9,650 nt of DNA, taken from the NCBI GenBank assembly GCA_900553655.1, contig USEQ01000024.1:1-9650 (forward strand), in the 5' to 3' direction. Below, piece after piece: positions 6,405 through 9,650 of this stretch. The first letter of the stretch is position 1, and each line of letters opens with the position of its first letter. The translations under genes and the position numbers were made by a program. The stretch comes from an uncultured Slackia sp. (lineage in GTDB: Bacteria; Actinomycetota; Coriobacteriia; Coriobacteriales; Eggerthellaceae). The notes under the pieces are model-generated. The model did not search any database, was not told where the DNA came from, and saw nothing but the letters and a program-made list of their open reading frames with translations.

Positions 6405-7376
6405 ATGAACATGAGCCTTATCAAAACACATACCTGCAAGACGAATCAGGGCGAGTTTCCCGTGAAAGGGAGGTTCGCCCCTTCTCCAACGGGGCGCATG
6501 CATGCGGGAAATATTTTCTCTGCCCTCGTTGCCTGGTTGATTGCGAAATCGCAGGGCGGCAAAATCGTTTTGCGTATTGAAGACCTTGATGCGCAGCGTT
6601 CAAAGCAGCGTTATATCGATGCGGTGATGGGGGATTTCGAAGCCTTGGGGCTGTTTTGGGACGAAGGGCCCTTTTTCCAGCACGGCAGGGAAGAGGTCTA
6701 CGAAAACGCGTACAAAAAGCTCGAAGAGAAGGGGCTGGTATACCCGTGCTTTTGCACGCGGGCCGATTTGCACGCAGCCTCTGCTCCGCATGCGGGGGAG
6801 CGTTTTGTCTATCCAGGCACGTGCCGTAACCTCGATTCGTCGCAACGTCTCGAGAAAAGCCTTGTCCGAACGCCCGCCAAGAGGCTCATCGTTCCCGACG
6901 AATTCGTCGAATTCGACGATTGCGTCCAGGGGCGCGTTTGCCAGAACCTTTCAAGGGAATGCGGGGATTTCGTCGTGCGTCGTTCCGATGGCGCCTATGC
7001 ATACCAGCTCGCTGTGGTGGTGGACGATGCCGAACAGGGGGTCACTTCGGTCACGCGCGGCGTCGATTTGCTTTCTTCTACCCCTCAGCAGATTCATCTA
7101 CAAGAACTCCTGGGGCTTCCGCATCCACAATACGCCCACGTCCCCCTTATCACGGCGCATGACGGCAGGCGTCTTTCCAAGAGGGATAAAGATGCGGAGC
7201 TTGATCGGCTGATTGCACGCTTCGGATCGCCTCGAGCAGTTATCGGACATATTGCGGGAATAACGGGGCTCGCGCCCTCATGCGACCCGTCAACTCCCGA
7301 AGAGTTGCTCGATTGCTTCGATCTGCGCTCATTGCCCGAATCGTTCGTCGACAGAAAGTCGATCGAGTGGAAGTGA
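6405..7376 (+). CDS. gluQ: Glutamyl-Q tRNA(Asp) synthetase (GluQ-RS)
   Basis: This truncated relative of glutamyl-tRNA synthetase lacks the anticodon-binding domain. Family members attach glutamate to the queuosine at position 34 of tRNA(Asp). Read from ATG 6405 it has 323 residues, slightly longer than most. Signatures are G-R-F-A-P-S-P-T-G-R-M-H-A-G-N (22-36, HIGH-type motif), R-I-E-D-L-D (57-62), a zinc site C115-x-C117 with Y136-x3-C140, and R-L-S-K-R-D (256-261, KMSKS equivalent). The C-terminus ends soon after the catalytic core, separating it from true GltX. Start choice is uncertain: ATG 6405 and 6411 have only a weak GGA upstream. GTG 6462, with AGGG 10 bases before it, would start just before the conserved core and give 304 residues. 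GTG 6375 lies inside the probable terminator and is unlikely. It is not clearly in the paaK operon. Confidence 0.9.
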   Translation: MNMSLIKTHTCKTNQGEFPVKGRFAPSPTGRMHAGNIFSALVAWLIAKSQGGKIVLRIEDLDAQRSKQRYIDAVMGDFEALGLFWDEGPFFQHGREEVYENAYKKLEEKGLVYPCFCTRADLHAASAPHAGERFVYPGTCRNLDSSQRLEKSLVRTPAKRLIVPDEFVEFDDCVQGRVCQNLSRECGDFVVRRSDGAYAYQLAVVVDDAEQGVTSVTRGVDLLSSTPQQIHLQELLGLPHPQYAHVPLITAHDGRRLSKRDKDAELDRLIARFGSPRAVIGHIAGITGLAPSCDPSTPEELLDCFDLRSLPESFVDRKSIEWK

Positions 7377-7583
7377 AGCCGGACCGCAATCGAAAAGGCT
7401 ATCCTGATAGACATCTTGAGGAATGGGCGCATGCGATTCCGTCTCGCGTTGAAATGCGAGGCAGGTTTGAAAGAGTCAATAACGATTCTGGCTGAAGGCG
7501 CAAGCCGTGTGGCAAGATAGCCTCGACACAGCGTCTTTTGGAACGCCAAGGGAGTGTTGTAAGTTGCCGTGCTGTCTTGTTGA
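7377..7583. other. About 200 bases without an intact gene
   Basis: Between the gluQ stop and the readable GNAT remnant all three plus frames are interrupted, and the minus-strand readings show no recognisable domain. Apart from the small ORF at 7431-7520 and the possible displaced GNAT piece, I see no tRNA, repeat or clear regulatory site. It is best read as the decayed 5' half of the acetyltransferase gene. Confidence 0.5.
7431..7520 (+). other. 29-codon ORF with a good SD, likely start of the decayed GNAT gene
   Basis: ATG 7431 is preceded by GAGGAA at 7418-7423 (7 bases away) and opens a frame that stops at TAG 7518-7520. TATCCT at 7400-7405 resembles a -10 element, but no convincing -35 was found. 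The product begins M-R-F-R-L-A-L-K, compatible with a GNAT first beta strand, and it is in the same frame as the GNAT remnant downstream. It is more likely the ruined 5' end of that gene than a real small protein. Confidence 0.3.
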
Positions 7584-7586
7584 GCA

Positions 7587-7853
7587 TGGCCACGATCTCG
7601 GAAAACTGAACACGGCGACATAGACATACTCTACGTGCATAAAGACCGCCAGGGCCAGGGGGCGGCCGGCCGTATCCTCTTTGAGCTCGAGGTTGCGGCT
7701 GCGCCCTTTGGAAAAACTGTGGTCTGCGCTGACGTCTCTCTCACGGCGCAGTCTTTTTTCGAGCATATGGGGTATGAAACCGTTTGCAGCAGGGCGGTAA
7801 TGTGTCGTGGAGTTGAGCTTGCGAACTTTCGGATGGTAAAGCGGATCTTTTGA
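7587..7853 (+). pseudogene. C-terminal remnant of a GNAT N-acetyltransferase
   Basis: Read in frame from just after TGA 7581-7583, this stretch encodes the acetyl-CoA-binding half of a GNAT protein. It contains H-G-D-I-D followed by L-Y-V-H-K-D-R-Q-G-Q-G (motif A with the Q/R-x-x-G-x-G pyrophosphate loop), then S-L-T-A-Q-S-F-F-E-H-M-G-Y (motif B) and R-G-V-E-L-A-N-F-R-M near the stop at 7851-7853. Intact relatives have about 150 residues; here the N-terminal half is missing or out of frame, with stops at 7518 and 7581. The plus-one frame upstream reads A-V-W-Q-D-S-L at about 7505-7525, which may be a displaced piece of the same gene. A GTG at 7635 could begin a 72-residue product, but that would lack half the fold. 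Decay by indels is the best explanation; a sequencing error is possible. Confidence 0.6.
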
Positions 7854-7890
7854 CGGCATGATGCCGAACGACAATGCGCCGCGTCGTTTT
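7854..7890 (+). terminator. Two adjacent hairpins between convergent transcription units
   Basis: CGGCA at 7854-7858 pairs with TGCCG at 7862-7866 (3-base loop) directly after the GNAT remnant's stop. Next, AACGAC at 7867-7872 pairs with GTCGTT at 7883-7888 (10-base loop) and runs into a T tract at 7887-7890. Read on the minus strand, the second hairpin lies just past the menA stop and is preceded by AAAACGAC. The position between convergent ends suggests a bidirectional terminator, but both stems are short. Confidence 0.4.
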
Positions 7891-7892
7891 GG

Positions 7893-8840
7893 CTAGAGGA
7901 CGAACGCGGCTGTGCTGTTCGCCATAATTGCAGCGGCGTAGAACGCACCAAGGGCGATATTCACGCTGCAGATTTGAGCCATGGCGCCGATACGCGAAGC
8001 AGGAACCAGGGGATTCGCGAAAAGCGCTTTGAGCAAAGGATACGATGCAAGCAGCATGAACGGTACGATGATTAGCCCTCGACCGAAGAAGAGCGCGCAT
8101 AGCGCCGCTATGGCGCAAACCCACACGACGAGGGCCGCATGGTACAGCTTCAGAGCGCGGTTTCGCCCCAGAAGGCAGGGAAGCGTTTTGCGGCCCGATT
8201 CGACATCTTTCTCTCTGTCGCATGTATTGTTCGTCAGCATGATGAGCCCGACGCCGATTATCTCGGGTACGGCCCAGAGCAAAACGGCGAAGTCGAGACG
8301 GCCGGTAAGAGCCTGATAGCAAGCGAGCGGAATAAGACCGCCCATGACAATGCCGCTTACCGCCTCCCCTAGAGGCAGGTAGGATATGGGCGTTTTCCCT
8401 GCGGAATATACAACAACGAAGAATGCGCCGATTATGCCGATTACCAGCGGAATCCATCCTGCGTAGTATATGACATAAACGCCCAGGACGAATGCTGCGG
8501 CAAGGAAGCCAAGGGCGAGGTTGCGTGCGGTGCGGGGGTTTACGTTGTTGTACACCAGCGTGGCATCGGATTTTTCGACGTTGTCGTCGAGCGAGTCCGT
8601 GCCTTTGACAAAGTCATAGTAGTCGTTGAAGGTATTGACTGCAGATTGCATCAAGATGCAGATGGCGAGGAGGACGATCGCGAGCGATATGCTGACGGCT
8701 TCAGAGAAAACCGAGGCGGCGCACACGGCGATAAGGCAGGGGAGGATGGCGGCTGGCCATGTGTGCGGAGCGGCAAGCTGGATCGCCATGCGTACCGTGA
8801 ACGCGTCGAAACGTTCTTGCCTTGACTCCATTTCGGTCAT
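7893..8840 (-). CDS. menA: 1,4-dihydroxy-2-naphthoate polyprenyltransferase (MenA, UbiA superfamily)
   Basis: This 315-residue integral membrane enzyme transfers a polyprenyl chain to 1,4-dihydroxy-2-naphthoate, giving demethylmenaquinone. The two Asp-rich Mg-diphosphate motifs are present: N-D-Y-Y-D at 72-76 and D-R-E-K-D at 208-212. The first is followed by a typical K-G-T-D-S loop, and P-L-G-E-A-V-S-G lies at 156-163. About eight or nine hydrophobic segments span the rest, as expected. N-N-x-C-D-R-E-K-D-x-x-x-G-R-K-T-L is more like MenA than UbiA or heme O synthases. The start M-T-E-M-E-S is chosen because AAAGGA sits 9 bases before it. A reading 30 codons longer crosses the palindrome and the SD and has no hydrophobic or conserved content. 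No other men gene is in the window. Confidence 0.93.
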   Translation of the reverse strand: MTEMESRQERFDAFTVRMAIQLAAPHTWPAAILPCLIAVCAASVFSEAVSISLAIVLLAICILMQSAVNTFNDYYDFVKGTDSLDDNVEKSDATLVYNNVNPRTARNLALGFLAAAFVLGVYVIYYAGWIPLVIGIIGAFFVVVYSAGKTPISYLPLGEAVSGIVMGGLIPLACYQALTGRLDFAVLLWAVPEIIGVGLIMLTNNTCDREKDVESGRKTLPCLLGRNRALKLYHAALVVWVCAIAALCALFFGRGLIIVPFMLLASYPLLKALFANPLVPASRIGAMAQICSVNIALGAFYAAAIMANSTAAFVL

Positions 8841-8849
8841 GGGATAGGT

Positions 8850-8855
8850 TCCTTT
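8850..8855 (-). promoter_or_regulatory. Ribosome binding site of menA
   Basis: On the minus strand AAAGGA precedes the ATG at 8840-8838 by 9 bases. It decides the menA start against a 345-residue reading that begins at 8930. Confidence 0.65.
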
Positions 8856-8860
8856 CTTTT

Positions 8861-8882
8861 CGCCGCCTTGATCAAGGCGGCG
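8861..8882. promoter_or_regulatory. Perfect 22-bp palindrome upstream of menA
   Basis: CGCCGCCTTGA is followed directly by its exact reverse complement TCAAGGCGGCG. As RNA it would fold into a 9-bp stem (7 G-C pairs) with a GATC tetraloop. It ends 5 bases before the menA SD on the minus strand and lies about 80 bases after the hydrolase stop. It could be an operator for a dimeric regulator, an mRNA leader hairpin, or a terminator for the hydrolase transcript. AAAAG rather than a T run follows on the minus strand, which weakens the classical terminator reading. Confidence 0.6.
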
Positions 8883-8961
8883 TATGCTGTGCATCTCTTC
8901 TCCGTGCGTCTTGCTGTGGCTGCAGGGCAAATTCCTCGATTATTCAGGCTGCGGCTTCGGA

Positions 8962-9650
8962 TTACGATTGATTATCGCCCAATCCAGCGGCCGCGCGCAT
9001 TCTTTCGATAAAACTACCGAACCGTTCGCGTACCGAGGCGCTTGCGACGCTTCCGAAGTTGCGAATGGTATGCAGGATGATTTCCTTGGTTTCGTGATCG
9101 AGATTCTTTCCATCGCGCAAAACGCCGGCGACATTCGGCAGCCATGCGCCGTTGAACTCTTGCCAGCTTGTAGCATCGCTCGAGATGATGAGCTCGTATA
9201 TGGTATCGATGAAGGTTTCTCGCTGCTCCGGCGTGCAGCTTTTCAGCCAGCGGTCGAGCGTCTGGTCGAAGAAAGCCGCCGACGGGTTGAGCGATTCCTG
9301 GTATAAGAAATCGTCATTGCAGGTGAGCCACGAGAACGGATTGTGCTGGAAGATGCCCGTAGCCTGAGACTGGACAACGGAGAAGTCGTCTCGATGCTCG
9401 AGCATCATTCCGAAGATAGATGATTCCGGCACCGTCTTGTCCAGCTTGTCCTTGAAATGTTGCTCCTCGAAACGGGGAGAGGGAGAATTGAGGAAGCTCG
9501 GTCCGTCGTGGTTGAAGATGCGTTCGATCCTTCCGTAGCCCGTCTCATCGACCGTGGCTGCGGCGAATTCGGCGAGGTTTCCTCCTTTGGAGTGGCCGCC
9601 TACCATGATGCGCGCATCGGGCGGCAATGCCGAAAGCACCCCCGAGACAT
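8962..9650 (-). CDS. DUF2974 (Mbeg1-like) alpha/beta-hydrolase, C-terminal part (5' end outside window)
   Basis: The frame is open to the right edge, so the start lies beyond the window; about 228 residues are visible. The nucleophile elbow G-H-S-K-G-G-N-L-A occurs about 18 residues into the visible part, a strong DUF2974 signature and a serine-hydrolase G-x-S-x-G motif. F-N-H-D-G-P follows about 27 residues later. E-H-R-D-D-F and G-I-F-Q-H-N-P-F-S-W probably supply the acidic and histidine members of the triad. No membrane segment is visible. A GTG at 9639-9637 could be read as a start, but it lies only five codons before the conserved strand leading to the nucleophile, so the protein almost certainly continues upstream. 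Family members are lipase-like but their substrates are unknown. It is upstream of menA on the same strand with 121 bases between. Confidence 0.85.
   Translation of the reverse strand, partial: VSGVLSALPPDARIMVGGHSKGGNLAEFAAATVDETGYGRIERIFNHDGPSFLNSPSPRFEEQHFKDKLDKTVPESSIFGMMLEHRDDFSVVQSQATGIFQHNPFSWLTCNDDFLYQESLNPSAAFFDQTLDRWLKSCTPEQRETFIDTIYELIISSDATSWQEFNGAWLPNVAGVLRDGKNLDHETKEIILHTIRNFGSVASASVRERFGSFIERMRAAAGLGDNQS

Noticed and set aside
7476..7874. Minus-strand frame of 132 codons opposite the GNAT remnant
   Set aside because: The plus strand carries recognisable GNAT motifs; the minus frame has no known domain.
8841..8930. Thirty extra N-terminal residues for menA
   Set aside because: This would include the palindrome and the SD as coding sequence, and a well-spaced SD supports the start at 8840.
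1..9650. CRISPR array, tRNA, IS element or attachment site
   Set aside because: No regularly spaced repeats, no tRNA T-arm consensus, no transposase motifs and no terminal inverted repeats were found by eye on either strand.

Overview
The window is a compact, mostly plus-strand stretch of a GC-rich bacterial chromosome. Several features fit a Coriobacteriia/Eggerthellaceae-like gut anaerobe: an IorAB indolepyruvate:ferredoxin oxidoreductase with an ACT protein and a PaaK-type ligase, a GluQ-type tRNA-modifying synthetase, a MenA prenyltransferase, and a DUF2974 (Mbeg1-like) alpha/beta-hydrolase. The lineage is inferred from gene style and order. No rRNA, tRNA, CRISPR array, insertion sequence or phage gene was seen.

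Left block (1-6359, plus strand). The window opens in the last 63 codons of an ACT-domain protein. Its stop overlaps the start of a serine D,D-carboxypeptidase (peptidase S11). Next come a small zinc-ribbon/FHA protein, iorA, iorB, a second (tandem) ACT-domain protein and a phenylacetate-CoA ligase-like enzyme. Gaps are 48 bases or less, there are two 8-base start/stop overlaps, and one Shine-Dalgarno (SD) sequence shares bases with the preceding stop codon, so the block probably forms one operon or two closely joined ones. IorAB would decarboxylate aryl-pyruvates (from Trp, Phe, Tyr) to aryl-acetyl-CoA with reduced ferredoxin. The ligase interconverts aryl-acetates and their CoA esters, and the ACT protein is a plausible amino-acid sensor. 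The carboxypeptidase and FHA protein are cell-envelope/signalling genes sharing the same transcription unit.

Middle (6360-7892). A weak terminator-like hairpin with a short T run separates paaK from gluQ. Downstream of gluQ is about 500 bases with no intact gene. It holds the C-terminal half of a GNAT acetyltransferase, apparently a decaying pseudogene, followed by two adjacent hairpins between the convergent transcription units.

Right block (7893-9650, minus strand). A DUF2974 hydrolase (5' end beyond the window) lies upstream of menA, the menaquinone-pathway polyprenyltransferase. A perfect 22-bp palindrome sits directly upstream of the menA ribosome binding site and is the most striking non-coding element in the window. 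I did not find a clearly new multi-gene system. The strongest items for follow-up are the palindrome, the ACT/ACT/ior/paaK arrangement with embedded envelope genes, and the GNAT remnant.
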